Positions 18,211 through 27,232 of a stretch of DNA of 55,384 nucleotides are shown here, piece by piece. This DNA comes from DATKCA01 sp035544675 (GTDB lineage: Bacteria; Acidobacteriota; Thermoanaerobaculia; Gp7-AA8), in NCBI GenBank assembly GCA_035544675.1, contig DATKCA010000135.1, positions 1-55,384 of the forward strand. Reading direction: 5' to 3'. Both the position numbers and the translations under genes were made by a program. Numbering within the stretch: position 1 is the first letter of the stretch; each line of letters opens with the position of its first letter. The notes under the pieces were generated by a model. It saw only the letters and a list, made by a program, of their open reading frames with translations, was not told where the DNA came from and searched no databases.

Positions 18211-19017
18211 TCAGCTTCCCTGTTTCATGAAAAGCAGGATGTCTCTGCTGAGCGTCACGTCCACCTCGTCAGCGAGCGCGTCCATCCGCGCTCGCTGATG
18301 GTTTCTGAGGCCGCGGTACGAGCTGGTCATGAGGTCCAGCGCCGCGGCGCGGTCGAGGCGCGACCGGTGCGTGACGCGCTCCTGCTCCCGCAGCTCGAAT
18401 CCTTCCACCGGCCTGACGCGATCGATCGGCCTCCCTTCTCCCAGAATCGCCTCGCGCAGCTCGATGAGATCGGCGGGACCGGGCACCGCGACGAGCAGCG
18501 TTCCATCGTCCACCAGCACGCGCCGGAACTCGTCCGCGTGGATTCGTGACGTGATCGACGTGAGCGCTGCAAACGAGTCGCTCGCGTAGGGGAGGAAGCG
18601 GTCGGCATTGGCGACCGTCCACGAGCAATCGGGATGAGCTCGCGCGGCCAGATCGACTGCCGCGGTGGAGATGTCCGTTCCGTGCGCCTCGCATCCGAGC
18701 GCGTCGCGGAATGCGGCGAGGTGATAGCCCTCGCCGCAACCGACGTCGAGGATCGCCCCGCCGCTGCGCGGTCCGAGGAGCTCGATCATGGGACGAAGCA
18801 GCGGCTCCAGGATGCCGCGCTCGGCCAGCCGCCTGCGCGCCTGGACCGCCGCGGCGGAGTCGCCCGGCGTCCGCGATCGCCGGTCCTGCGGCTGGAGGAG
18901 ATTCACGTACCCGCTCCGCGCGAGGTCGAAGGAGTGGCGGCTCTCACAGGTCATGGTGCGTCCTTCGCGCGACAGCGGCCGGCCGCAGTTTCGAACCGTG
19001 CAGAGAAGAGTCACCAT
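18211..19017 (-). CDS. RlmA-like 23S rRNA (guanine-N1) methyltransferase
   Basis: A 268-aa SAM-dependent methyltransferase. The N-terminal zinc-binding region (CTVRNCGRPLS, then CESRHSFDLARSGYVNLL) is the hallmark of the RlmA/RrmA family, where C-x(n)-C and C-x3-H bind zinc and FDxAxxGYVNLL is conserved. The SAM site is AILDVGCGEGYH (about residue 90), followed by GTDISTAAVDLAA and SITSRIHADEFRRVL. E. coli RlmA modifies G745; related enzymes modify G748. Which guanine is modified here cannot be told. It may also confer macrolide or tylosin tolerance in some hosts, a family property not tested here. Confidence 0.85.
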   Translation of the reverse strand: MVTLLCTVRNCGRPLSREGRTMTCESRHSFDLARSGYVNLLQPQDRRSRTPGDSAAAVQARRRLAERGILEPLLRPMIELLGPRSGGAILDVGCGEGYHLAAFRDALGCEAHGTDISTAAVDLAARAHPDCSWTVANADRFLPYASDSFAALTSITSRIHADEFRRVLVDDGTLLVAVPGPADLIELREAILGEGRPIDRVRPVEGFELREQERVTHRSRLDRAAALDLMTSSYRGLRNHQRARMDALADEVDVTLSRDILLFMKQGS

Positions 19018-19023
19018 GTCGGG

Positions 19024-19039
19024 CCCCGAGGCCTCGGGG
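19024..19039. repeat. 16-bp perfect palindrome CCCCGAGGCCTCGGGG
   Basis: A perfect palindrome 6 bp upstream of the start codon of the RlmA-like gene (minus strand). It resembles the GGCCTCG units at 45793-45839. It could be an operator or a repeat remnant. Confidence 0.6.
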
Positions 19040-19050
19040 CCCGCGAGTGT

Positions 19051-19107
19051 AATGGAGCGCCCGTGTCGGAAGGCACGGGCTCGGGCACGGGAAGGAGGCG
19101 CTCCATT
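19051..19107. repeat. 57-bp inverted element with AATGGAGCGC ends
   Basis: The ends AATGGAGCGCC (19051-19061) and GGCGCTCCATT (19097-19107) are perfect inverted repeats. The interior contains GGGC-type iterations (CACGGGCTCGGGCACGGG). The ends are those of the TGGAGCGCC hairpin family, but the centre is different and longer. It lies between divergent genes, about 85 bp upstream of the YtxH start. Confidence 0.75.
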
Positions 19108-19191
19108 CTTTCAACGGCTCACCGTGTCGTGTGTCGCGGGTCATGGCTGCCGGCGCGGCGCGGCGTAGCTTGTCGGATGGAGGCATCGGCA

Positions 19192-19365
19192 ATGTTCGGA
19201 CGCAAGACTCCCTATGGCTTCTACTCTCTCTTCTTCTTCATCGGAACAGCCCTCGGCGCGGCCGTCGCTCTGCTTTTCGCCCCGACCACCGGGCGCAAGC
19301 TGCAGAAGCAGATCAAGGAAGTGATCGAGGACAAGGTGGAGGTGATGAAGAAAGCGGTGGCGTGA
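19192..19365 (+). CDS. YtxH-like small membrane protein
   Basis: A 57-aa protein (MFGRKTPYGFYSLFFFIG...). One membrane segment (FYSLFFFIGTALGAAVALLFAP) is followed by TTGRKLQKQIKEVIEDKVEV, the LFAPxxGxxxR pattern of YtxH/gas-vesicle-like small proteins. ATG 19192 is chosen over ATG 19177 because GGAGG (19179-19183) is correctly spaced for it. The family is linked to envelope or general stress in Firmicutes, though roles elsewhere are unclear. Confidence 0.78.
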   Translation: MFGRKTPYGFYSLFFFIGTALGAAVALLFAPTTGRKLQKQIKEVIEDKVEVMKKAVA

Positions 19366-19370
19366 GAAAA

Positions 19371-19394
19371 CGCCTAAGGCCTAACGCCTAAGGA
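19371..19394. repeat. CCTAAGG heptamer repeat, left block
   Basis: CGCCTAAGGC-CTAACGCCTAAGG sits just after the YtxH stop. A second block at 19482-19513 flanks the other side of the CTCTGTG palindrome 19396-19480, so the two repeat families are nested here. Confidence 0.7.
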
Positions 19395-19395
19395 G

Positions 19396-19480
19396 CCTCT
19401 GCGCAACTCTGTGATCTCTGTGACTCTGTGGTTGACGTCAAACCACAGAGTCACAGAGGACGCAGAGCTTACGCAGAGGT
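19396..19480. repeat. CTCTGTG palindrome, about 39-nt arms
   Basis: Left arm 19396-19433 and right arm 19441-19480 pair with a few mismatches. The inner 15 nt are perfect (CTCTGTGACTCTGTGGTT with AACCACAGAGTCACAGAG). The 7-nt centre GACGTCA contains the palindrome GACGTC. It lies between the convergent YtxH and chemoreceptor genes and is flanked by CCTAAGG blocks on both sides. Confidence 0.88.
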
Positions 19481-19481
19481 T

Positions 19482-19513
19482 CCCTAAGGCCTAAACACCT
19501 AAGGCCTAAGGAA
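19482..19513. repeat. CCTAAGG heptamer repeat, right block
   Basis: CCTAAGGCCTAAACACC followed by TAAGGCCTAAGG. The block overlaps the stop codon of the minus-strand chemoreceptor (complement of 19506-19508, TAG), so the repeat supplies the end of that gene. Confidence 0.7.
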
Positions 19514-22001
19514 GGGGCCGGATCCGGAAGCGGGCCACCTCGTTCTCGAAGCTCTGGCCGCTCTGGACGAGGTTGTCGACGGTCTGGCTGAACTCCCGGG
19601 CGATCTGGTCGTTCTGCTGGGCGATGGAGAGCATGACCTGTGAGGCGTCGGCGATGCGGTCGGTCTCCTCCATCTGACGCTCCAGGAGGTCGCGCATGGC
19701 GCGGGCGTCGTCGGCGATGCGCTCCAGGGCGGTGGTGATTCCGCTTCCGGCCGTGGACTGCTCCTCGGTGGCGCTCTTGACCTGGGCGGCGATGTCGCGT
19801 ACGCGCTCGGACTCGCTGGCCATCAGCTCGGTGCCGCGCGCCTGTTCGCGGCTGCCGCGGTTGATCTCGGCGATGTGATCGGACATGCGCGAGGCCACCT
19901 CGTGCAGATGTCTGCTGGCCTTGGTCTGGTCTTCGAGGGCCCGGGAGATCTTGGCCGACATCTCGTACGAGCGGTTGGCGCTGGCCACGATGAGCTCCAG
20001 CGAGCCCGCCGCCGCCTGCGCGAGGTCGACGCTCTCGGACACGCGCAGCACGCCTTCGTTGATCTTGGTCACGGCCTGGCGCGAGCCGGTCTGCACGGCC
20101 TTGATGATCTGGCTGATCTCTTTCGTCGATCCGCGCGTCTTCTCGGCCAGCTCGCGGATCTCATCCGCCACCACGCTGAACCCGAGGCCGTGCTCGCCGG
20201 CCTGCGCGGCGATGATGGCGGCGTTCAGGGCCAGCAGGTTGGTCCGGCCGGTGATCTCTTCGATGACGCTGAGGATTCGCCCGATCTCGCCGACGCTTCC
20301 GTGAAGCTGGTCGAGCACCTCCGCGGTCGAGTTCGTGATCTCCCGCGAGAGCTCGATCCCCTCCACCGTCCGGTTCGCGGCCGCACCGCCCGCCTCGGCG
20401 GCCTCACGCACCTCGCGCGAGATGTCGGCCGTGGTCTGCGAGTTGGCGCGCAGCTCCTCCACGGTGGAGTCCATCTCCGCGACGAAAGAGAGGACTTCCT
20501 CGCCGATCTCGGAGAGGACCTCGGTCCGCCTGGACATCTCGTTCATCGACGCGTTCATCTCGGTGGACGAGGACGAGGTCTTCTCCACCGACTGGAACAG
20601 GTAGTCCATGCTGCGCGCGACCTCTTCGGCGGAGGACTGCAGCTGGAGGGCGCGGGCGGAGGCGTCCTGAGTCAGCTCGCTCACCGCGTCGGCCGCGCCG
20701 AGGGAGGCGCGGATGCCGCCGCGCACGTTGTCCACGGCCACGCTGGAGTGCTCGGTGAGCTCGCTCTGATTGCGGGAGCGCGTCATCAGCGACTGCGTCC
20801 CCCCGGTGATGACCCTGACGCCCTCGGTGATGGTGGTCCCGCTTCCGCCGATGCGCGCCAGGAGCGCGTTGAGGTTGGCGCGGGTCTCGTTGAAGTCGGA
20901 GGCCAGGATGCCCACCTCATCGTCCGAGAACACGTGGGTGGTCGACGTGAAGTTTCCCTCGGCCATTTCCGCGGCGATGGTCTGCAGCGTTCTGACCGGC
21001 CGGGCGATGTCACGGGCCAGCGCGAACGTGGCCAGCGAGAACGCTCCCAGCGTGAAGAAGGCCACGACGAACGTGTAGAACGTGACCTGCTGCGGCACGT
21101 TGCGGTACGGGCCCCACGGCACGGACATCACCAGGATCGATCCGTTCTCCAGCGGAGCGAAGCGCGCCACATGCGGTCCGACATAAGAGGAGCTGTCGCC
21201 GTTGCGGATGCGGCGGATGGCCGCGATCTCGTCGGCCGCGAGCGACTCGCCCGTGCTCGTCACGTTTCCGTCCTGGTCGATGAGGTGGAGGGCGTGGTCG
21301 TCCGGGATGTAGGAGCGCAGCGTGTCGAGCGCGGAACCGTCGAACGTGGCCATGAGACTGGCGCTCTCGTACAGGCGGTCGAAACGATCGGCCGAGTTGC
21401 TGACGGCCAGTTTCTCCAGTGTGGTGGCCACCTTCGACGAGACGAGCTGCACAAGCGCGATCGACGACATGATGAACGTGCCGATGAACACGAGCGCAAC
21501 CTTGCGGGCCAGCGTGATGCGCGGGCCGTTGTATTCGGCGCTCTTCCCCGACTCGGAGATGGAAATCCCGAGCAGCCGCTTGGCGGTGAAGTAGTTCCAG
21601 GCCACCGCCGCGAACGCGCCGATGAAGCCGGCCACGAGAAAGTAGCCGAAGCCGAGCCGCGTGGGCATGAAGAACATGGATCCGATGGCCGCGAATATCA
21701 CCGCGCCGACGGTCCACTGCAGGAGCGGGAGGGTGATGGACCGCGTCAGGCAGCGCGTCGCGGCGGTGGAGAGGTCGCCCTCACCGCCCAGCGCGCGATC
21801 GACGTCGAAGGCCCGGCTCCGCGCGGCGATGTAGAAGGAGCCAGAGCCGAGCGCGTAGAAGCCGACCAGCAGGGCGGCCAGCGAGAACGTCGCGGTGAGA
21901 GAGAGTTGCACGACCTGCGACAGAAAGAACACTCCCACCGGCACCATCACGATGATGGGCGGCACGAGCAGCCAGAACATGTAGCGTCGCGTAAAGGTCA
22001 T
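19506..22001 (-). CDS. Methyl-accepting chemotaxis protein, multi-pass membrane type
   Basis: An 831-aa chemoreceptor. The N-terminal 180 residues hold about four to five membrane segments (YMFWLLVPPIIVMVPVGVFF, FSLAALLVGFYALGSGSFYI, LLQWTVGAVIFAAIGSMFF, YFLVAGFIGAFAAVAWNYF, KVALVFIGTFIMSSIALVQL). A sensor-like loop (about 200-300) and one more segment (VTFYTFVVAFFTLGAFSLATF) follow. HAMP is about 340-400, and the signalling domain (about 480-800) has the conserved tip LNAAIIAAQAGEHGLGFSVV then ADEIRELAEKTRGSTKEI. No che genes are nearby. Its start is 108 bp from divergent nrfH, so expression may be linked to nitrite respiration (inference). Confidence 0.92.
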   Translation of the reverse strand: MTFTRRYMFWLLVPPIIVMVPVGVFFLSQVVQLSLTATFSLAALLVGFYALGSGSFYIAARSRAFDVDRALGGEGDLSTAATRCLTRSITLPLLQWTVGAVIFAAIGSMFFMPTRLGFGYFLVAGFIGAFAAVAWNYFTAKRLLGISISESGKSAEYNGPRITLARKVALVFIGTFIMSSIALVQLVSSKVATTLEKLAVSNSADRFDRLYESASLMATFDGSALDTLRSYIPDDHALHLIDQDGNVTSTGESLAADEIAAIRRIRNGDSSSYVGPHVARFAPLENGSILVMSVPWGPYRNVPQQVTFYTFVVAFFTLGAFSLATFALARDIARPVRTLQTIAAEMAEGNFTSTTHVFSDDEVGILASDFNETRANLNALLARIGGSGTTITEGVRVITGGTQSLMTRSRNQSELTEHSSVAVDNVRGGIRASLGAADAVSELTQDASARALQLQSSAEEVARSMDYLFQSVEKTSSSSTEMNASMNEMSRRTEVLSEIGEEVLSFVAEMDSTVEELRANSQTTADISREVREAAEAGGAAANRTVEGIELSREITNSTAEVLDQLHGSVGEIGRILSVIEEITGRTNLLALNAAIIAAQAGEHGLGFSVVADEIRELAEKTRGSTKEISQIIKAVQTGSRQAVTKINEGVLRVSESVDLAQAAAGSLELIVASANRSYEMSAKISRALEDQTKASRHLHEVASRMSDHIAEINRGSREQARGTELMASESERVRDIAAQVKSATEEQSTAGSGITTALERIADDARAMRDLLERQMEETDRIADASQVMLSIAQQNDQIAREFSQTVDNLVQSGQSFENEVARFRIRPLP

Positions 22002-22109
22002 CGACCGTCCGATGGATTATCGCACCGCACGCTCCATCACCCGTTCCCATGATCGATCGCATATCCTGTACGGCCTGCTTTCTGCAGGATTTTCCAGCGG
22101 GAGAGAACA

Positions 22110-22538
22110 GTGCGGCTGCGCACAGCCTTGATCATCGCCGGACTCCTCATCGGCCTGGCCGCAGGGCTCGGCGCCTACACGTTCGTGTATGCGAAGGGGT
22201 ACTCGTACATGACCAATGATCCGGCCGCGTGCGCGAACTGCCACGTCATGACGCAGTACTACGCGGCCTGGATGAAGGGCCCTCACCGGCACGTGGCCGT
22301 CTGCAACGACTGCCATACCCCGCACAACCTGGCCGGCAAGTACGCGGTGAAGGCGTCCAACGGCTTCTGGCACTCGTTCTACTTCACCGGTGGTCACTAT
22401 CCCGACGAACTGAGGATGAGGTCGCGCAACGTCGGTGTGACCGAGGGCGCGTGCCGCCACTGCCATCAGGAGATCGTGCACGCCATCGAAGGAGACATCT
22501 CCTGCATCCGCTGCCACTCGGATGTCGGTCACATGTAG
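22110..22538 (+). CDS. nrfH: Cytochrome c nitrite reductase small subunit, NrfH
   Basis: A 142-aa NapC/NirT-family quinol dehydrogenase that passes electrons from menaquinol to NrfA. One N-terminal membrane anchor (TALIIAGLLIGLAAGLGAYTF) precedes four c-type haem motifs: CANCH (followed by VM, the CxxCHxM site typical of NrfH haem 1), CNDCH, CRHCH and CIRCH. GTG 22110 has GGGAGAG upstream. Length fits the family. nrfA follows 21 bp later, giving the standard nrfHA operon. Confidence 0.96.
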   Translation: MRLRTALIIAGLLIGLAAGLGAYTFVYAKGYSYMTNDPAACANCHVMTQYYAAWMKGPHRHVAVCNDCHTPHNLAGKYAVKASNGFWHSFYFTGGHYPDELRMRSRNVGVTEGACRHCHQEIVHAIEGDISCIRCHSDVGHM

Positions 22539-22559
22539 CACCCGTCAACCGGAGGATTC

Positions 22560-23948
22560 ATGGTCGATACCTCGAGACCCACAGCGCCAACCCGCCGTCG
22601 CATGACGATGGTGGTGGCCGTCACGGCGGCGGTCGCCGCGGTGGTGGCGATCGGTCTCACTGCTCTGCTGATGAACATCTTTCAGCGCAAGACCGAGGCG
22701 CGGAATCCGTTCTACAGGGTGGTGGCGCTGAGCGACGACACGACCGATCCGGCCGTCTGGGGCAAGAACTTCCCCATGCAGTACGACGGCTATCTGCGGA
22801 CCGTCGATCAGGTGCGCACGCGATACGGCGGCAGCGAGGCCGTCCCGCGCACGCCCACGCAGGCCGATCCGCGCTCCATCGTCGCCCAGTCGCGGCTCGA
22901 GGAAGACCCGCGTCTGAAGACGATGTGGGCCGGCTACGCGTTCTCGAAGGACTTCCGCGAAGAGCGCGGCCACGCGTACATGCTCTCGGATCAGACGTTC
23001 ACCGAGCGCCAGAAAGTCGCCAAACAGCCCGGAGCATGCCTGCACTGCCATGCCTCGATGTGGGTCGCTTACAAGAGGGCCGGGGGCGGCGACATCTGGA
23101 AGGGCTTCGAAGTCATCAACAAGACCCCTTACTTCGAGGCCCGCAAGCTCGTCACGCATCCGGTGGCATGCATCGACTGCCACGATTCGGAGTCGATGGC
23201 CCTGCGCGTGACGCGGCCGGCGTTCATCGAAGGCATCCGCGCCCTGAAGAACGATCCGAAATACGACCCCAACACGATGGCCACCCGCCAGGAGATGCGC
23301 ACCTACGTCTGCGGGCAGTGCCACGTCGAGTATTACTTCAAGGGCGACGAGAAACGGCTGACTTACCCCTGGGCCAAAGGGCTGAAGGGCGATCAGATCC
23401 TCGATTACTACGAGACGACCGCAAAGGATCACGTGGACTGGACGCACGCCGACAGCGGCGCCAGGGTCCTCAAGGCTCAACATCCCGAGTTCGAGATGTA
23501 CAATCAGGGCATTCACGCCCGCTCCGGCGTGGCCTGCGCCGACTGCCACATGCCGTACAAGCGCGAAGGCGCGCTCAAGATCAGCGACCACCACGTGCGC
23601 AGCCCTCTGCTGAACATCAACCGGGCCTGCGTGACCTGTCACCGCTGGTCGGAGGACGAGCTGCTGGCGCGTGTGGAGACGATCCAGGAGCGCCACTTCC
23701 AGATGCGCAACATCGCCATCGACGCGCTCATCGCCCTCATCGCCGACATCAGGACCGCATCGGTGTCGGGCACGCCTTCGGCGCTGGTGGAGGAGGCGCG
23801 CAAGTACCAGAAGAGGTCGCAGTTCCTGGTCGACTTCATCGAGGCGGAGAACTCGATGGGTTTCCACGCGCCGCAGGAAGCGGCCAGGCTGATGACGCTG
23901 TCAGTGGATTACTCACGGCGCGGTCAGATGGCGCTGCGGGGGAAGTGA
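22560..23948 (+). CDS. nrfA: Ammonia-forming cytochrome c nitrite reductase, NrfA (CxxCH type)
   Basis: A 462-aa pentahaem enzyme that reduces nitrite to ammonium with six electrons. It has an N-terminal anchor or signal (about 16-38) and haem motifs at about residues 160 (CLHCH), 203 (CIDCH), 250 (CGQCH), 326 (CADCH) and 357 (CVTCH). The first motif, where the active-site haem usually has a Lys ligand (CxxCK), is CxxCH here. VEYYFKGDEKRLTYPWAKG covers the catalytic Tyr and the Ca-site Lys. RGHAYMLSDQ precedes haem 1, and HHVRSPLLNINRACVTCH carries the distal His. GGAGG ribosome-binding site at about 22550. The enzyme is periplasmic and partners with NrfH. Confidence 0.96.
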   Translation: MVDTSRPTAPTRRRMTMVVAVTAAVAAVVAIGLTALLMNIFQRKTEARNPFYRVVALSDDTTDPAVWGKNFPMQYDGYLRTVDQVRTRYGGSEAVPRTPTQADPRSIVAQSRLEEDPRLKTMWAGYAFSKDFREERGHAYMLSDQTFTERQKVAKQPGACLHCHASMWVAYKRAGGGDIWKGFEVINKTPYFEARKLVTHPVACIDCHDSESMALRVTRPAFIEGIRALKNDPKYDPNTMATRQEMRTYVCGQCHVEYYFKGDEKRLTYPWAKGLKGDQILDYYETTAKDHVDWTHADSGARVLKAQHPEFEMYNQGIHARSGVACADCHMPYKREGALKISDHHVRSPLLNINRACVTCHRWSEDELLARVETIQERHFQMRNIAIDALIALIADIRTASVSGTPSALVEEARKYQKRSQFLVDFIEAENSMGFHAPQEAARLMTLSVDYSRRGQMALRGK

Positions 23949-23979
23949 AGCGTGCGATTGTAGAGATCCATTCGCTGCC

Positions 23980-24660
23980 ATGACACCAGCCACCGCGTCA
24001 CCCTCGCGAGAGCAGGATCGCCGGCGTTACGGGCGCATCCAGCTCGGTGATGACCCGATGCCGGCCACGATCGATCTCGTGTCTGTGCGCGTGATCGAGC
24101 TGTCCGTGGTCGGGTTCCGCGTCGAGCACAGCGACCGCTTTCCGGGGAACCTCGAGCGGCGCGAGATCAAGCTCAACTGGAACTCCCAGACCATGCAGTT
24201 CGCGTGCAGCGTGGTCCGCTCGACCATGCACCAGCTGGCCCGGCGCGCCGGCGAGAAGAGCATCTATCACTCCGGCATCCGCATCGAGGAGCCGATCGGC
24301 GACTCCGAGCTGATCCTGCGCGACTTCATCGCCTCACGCATCATTCGCGCCCTCGAAGAGCAGAAGGCCAATGCCCGGGGCATCCCTCCGCTCTCCCGAT
24401 ACACGTACCAGGTCGGAAAGAGCAATCGATACCGCCGCTGTGAATTCATCGACGGGATGTGGCGCAAGACCGAGACGAACCGGCCCGAGCAGCCCACGGC
24501 CGGCTTCACGATCTCGGCGGAAGTCGATCCCATCCAGATCGACCTGTTGTGCAGGACCTATCAGGTCACCAACGAGCCGGGCCGGAAGCTGACGCAGATC
24601 CTGGCCGAGCTGAGCATTCGCAAAGAGGAGGGGACGCCGACCCGGCGGTACGTCCCCTGA
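23980..24660 (+). CDS. PilZ-like protein with unknown conserved C-terminal domain (paralogue a)
   Basis: A 226-aa soluble protein. The N-terminal half resembles a PilZ domain (RRRYGRIQLGDDPMPATIDL, VIELSVVGFRVEH, YHSGIRIEEP), although the RxxxR motif for c-di-GMP is imperfect. The C-terminal half, about 130-226, is closely related to that of the gene at 32276-33022. Shared features are EQxANARGI-P, YxRCxxxxxxW-K, RPEQPxxGFTxxA, LCxTY and an LAxxS-E end. I recognise no named family for this half. It probably relates to c-di-GMP or surface behaviour, but this is inference from PilZ alone. It lies 31 bp after nrfA. Confidence 0.75.
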   Translation: MTPATASPSREQDRRRYGRIQLGDDPMPATIDLVSVRVIELSVVGFRVEHSDRFPGNLERREIKLNWNSQTMQFACSVVRSTMHQLARRAGEKSIYHSGIRIEEPIGDSELILRDFIASRIIRALEEQKANARGIPPLSRYTYQVGKSNRYRRCEFIDGMWRKTETNRPEQPTAGFTISAEVDPIQIDLLCRTYQVTNEPGRKLTQILAELSIRKEEGTPTRRYVP

Positions 24661-24668
24661 TCGTCAAA

Positions 24669-24697
24669 ATTAGGCCTTAGTCCCAAGGACTAGGGCC
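24669..24697. repeat. CCTTAGTCC / GGACTAGG inverted repeat
   Basis: TTAGGCCTTAGTCC and AGGACTAGGGCC can pair as GGCCTTAGTCC with GGACTAGGGCC around a CA centre. It belongs to the CTAAGGA heptamer family seen at 19.4 and 32.2 kb. It lies just after the PilZ-like gene and just before the kinase start. Confidence 0.65.
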
Positions 24698-24719
24698 TTT
24701 GATATCCTCTCCCTTTCCC

Positions 24720-27218
24720 TTGCCACTCAATGCCGGAGATCGCGTCGGGCCGTACCGCATCCTCGCGCCCATCGGAGCCGGAGGGATGGGTGAGGTTTAT
24801 CGTGCCGTCGACGAGAGGCTGCAGCGGGAGGTGGCGCTCAAGATCCTGGCCACCGGCCCGAGCTCGAGCAGCGAGCATTTGCGGCGCTTCGAGCAGGAAG
24901 CGCGCGCGGCTTCGGCGCTGAACCATCCCAACATCATCACCATCTACGACATCGGGCGCGTGGACCCGATTTCTTACATCGCCATGGAGCTGATCGACGG
25001 GCGGGACGTGAGGGGCATGCTCACCGGGGAGCGCATGCAGCTCAAGGCGGCGCTGCGCATCGCGGTCAAAGTCGCCGACGGCCTCGGCGCCGCGCACGAC
25101 CGCGGCATCGTCCATCGCGACCTGAAGCCCGAGAACCTCATGGTGAACCGCGACGGGTTCGTGAAGATCCTCGATTTTGGACTGGCCAAGCTGGTCCGCC
25201 CGTTCACCGACACCGACACCGACACGACCGTGCCGCACACCACGCCGGGAGCGGTCTTCGGGACGGTCGGCTACATGTCGCCGGAGCAGGCCAGCGGCCA
25301 CGACACCGACTACCGCTCCGACCAGTTCGCCCTCGGCGTCATTCTCTACGAGATGGTGACCGGGCGCCTGCCGTTCACGGCGCCCACCGCCGCGGAGATC
25401 CTCGCGCTCATCATCCGCACCGATCCGCCGCCGGTGACGCAGTTCAACGACGCCGTCCCGCCCGAGCTCGTGCGCATCATCAATCGCTGTCTCTCCAAGG
25501 ACCGGGCCGACCGCTATGCGTCCACCCGCGATCTGGCCCGCGACCTGCGCGAGGTGCGCGACCGCATCACGAACAGCTCCGACCCCCACCGGCACAGCGG
25601 CCGCACGTCCGTCGTCCGGCCGCCGCGCGTGGCGATCTACGCGATCGTGGCGGTGGTGGCGGTGGCGCTGGCCACCGGCAGCGTGATCATGTTCAGCGGG
25701 CGCGTGAACACGGCGGCCGTTGCGGAGGCACCAGGCCCGCGCAGCATCGTCGTCTTTCCGTTCGGCGAGCCGGCGGACAGCGTGGAGGCGCAAACGTTCG
25801 GGGAAGGCGTTGCCGAAATGATCCGCAGGCGTCTCGGCAAGTCCGTCGAGTTTCGCGTCGTGGAGACGCCCGAGGCGCGCGGCGATCGGCGCGTGGCGGC
25901 CCGGCGGGCCGGCGCGGCGCTGATGCTGGATGGCCGGGCTCGACGCGAGGACGATCGCGTCAGCATTTCGTACCGCCTGCTCGACGTCGAGACGGGCGCA
26001 CCGGTGACGGACGGCACCGTCGCCGGCGTGCTCGGTCAACTGTTCACGGTCGATGACGAGCTGCCCAACGCGACCGATCAGGCCGACTACATCGAGGCGG
26101 TCGGACTTCTGCAGCTGGCCAAGGACGAGAAGTCGGTCGATCAGGCCATCGCTGCTCTTTCACGCGTGCTCCTCAACGCCCGGGACTCGGCGGCCGTGAA
26201 TGCGCTTCTCGGCCGGGCCTGGCACTTCAAGGCGCAGATCAGCAGGCGGCCGGGACTCATCGATCAGGCCGTGACGTTTGCGGAGCGCGCCGCGGTGCTC
26301 GACCCCGACCTGCCCGAAGTGCAGATCACGCTCGGGCAGCTTCGCAGGTCGCAGGGCAGAAACGACGAAGCCCTCCAGCATTTCCAGCGGGCGCTGGCGC
26401 TGCGGCCGGGAATGCCGGAGGCGCTGCTTCACATCGCCGGCACGTACGAGCGGATGGGGCGCGCGGCGGATGCGGAGCGGATGTACGGGGAGGCGGTCTC
26501 GCTGCGCCCGAACTCCGCATCCGCTCACAACCAGTACGGCGTGTTCCTCTCCAATCATGGCCGTTACTCGGACGCGCTGTCGCGGTTCCGGCGCGTCACC
26601 GACCTTCAGCCGGACGGTCCGCGCGGGTGGGCCAACCTGGGATCGGCGTATCAAGGGCTGGGCGACTACGCGAACGCGCGCGTCGCGTACGAGAAGTCGA
26701 TCGCCGTCGATCCGACCGCGGCGGCGTATTCGAATCTCGGGACGTTCCACTTCGCGATCGGTCAGTACGCGGAGGCGAGCCGGGCGTTCGAGAAGGCGGT
26801 GGAGCTGGCGCCGTCGGACTACGTCGTCCGCGCCAACCTCGGCGACGCGTACCGGTGGAGTCCGGGCCTGCGCGAGAAGTCGGTCGAGACGTACCGCCGC
26901 GCCGCCGAGATCGCGCGGGAGTGGCTGGATGTGAATCCGAAGGATGCCATGGCACAGGCGATGATGGCCGCATCGCTGGCCAAGAGCGGCCGCCTCGACG
27001 AGTCCGGCGCGGCAATCAGGATTGCGCTTCGGAACGATCCGACGAATTTCATCGTGCTGTACCAGGCCGCACTGGTCGCCGAGTTGCGCGGAAATCGCGA
27101 CGCCGCGGTGACCTGGCTGAAAAGCGCCATCGAATCCGGGTATCCTCTGCAGGAAGCGGAACGCGATCCGGAGCTCGCCCAACTGAGAGAGGATCCGCTT
27201 TTCAAATCGAAGAAATGA
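24720..27218 (+). CDS. Membrane Ser/Thr protein kinase with TPR sensor region
   Basis: An 832-aa protein from TTG 24720, which gives the usual family start PLNAGDRVGPYRILAPIGAG; another TTG at 24699 is possible. The kinase domain (about 10-275) has GAGGMGEVYRA, EVALKIL (catalytic Lys), IVHRDLKPENLM, DFGLAKL and the activation-segment end MSPEQA. A single membrane segment is at about 300-322. About 340-450 resembles the TolB N-terminal-like domain found with such kinases (SIVVFPFGEPADSVEAQTFG). About 480-820 consists of TPRs (SASAHNQYGVFLSNHGRYSD, RGWANLGSAYQGLGDYANAR). It is likely an envelope signal transducer. Its stop overlaps the preceding frame of the next gene. Confidence 0.92.
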   Translation: MPLNAGDRVGPYRILAPIGAGGMGEVYRAVDERLQREVALKILATGPSSSSEHLRRFEQEARAASALNHPNIITIYDIGRVDPISYIAMELIDGRDVRGMLTGERMQLKAALRIAVKVADGLGAAHDRGIVHRDLKPENLMVNRDGFVKILDFGLAKLVRPFTDTDTDTTVPHTTPGAVFGTVGYMSPEQASGHDTDYRSDQFALGVILYEMVTGRLPFTAPTAAEILALIIRTDPPPVTQFNDAVPPELVRIINRCLSKDRADRYASTRDLARDLREVRDRITNSSDPHRHSGRTSVVRPPRVAIYAIVAVVAVALATGSVIMFSGRVNTAAVAEAPGPRSIVVFPFGEPADSVEAQTFGEGVAEMIRRRLGKSVEFRVVETPEARGDRRVAARRAGAALMLDGRARREDDRVSISYRLLDVETGAPVTDGTVAGVLGQLFTVDDELPNATDQADYIEAVGLLQLAKDEKSVDQAIAALSRVLLNARDSAAVNALLGRAWHFKAQISRRPGLIDQAVTFAERAAVLDPDLPEVQITLGQLRRSQGRNDEALQHFQRALALRPGMPEALLHIAGTYERMGRAADAERMYGEAVSLRPNSASAHNQYGVFLSNHGRYSDALSRFRRVTDLQPDGPRGWANLGSAYQGLGDYANARVAYEKSIAVDPTAAAYSNLGTFHFAIGQYAEASRAFEKAVELAPSDYVVRANLGDAYRWSPGLREKSVETYRRAAEIAREWLDVNPKDAMAQAMMAASLAKSGRLDESGAAIRIALRNDPTNFIVLYQAALVAELRGNRDAAVTWLKSAIESGYPLQEAERDPELAQLREDPLFKSKK

Positions 27219-27232
27219 AGGAGGAGCGCAAA

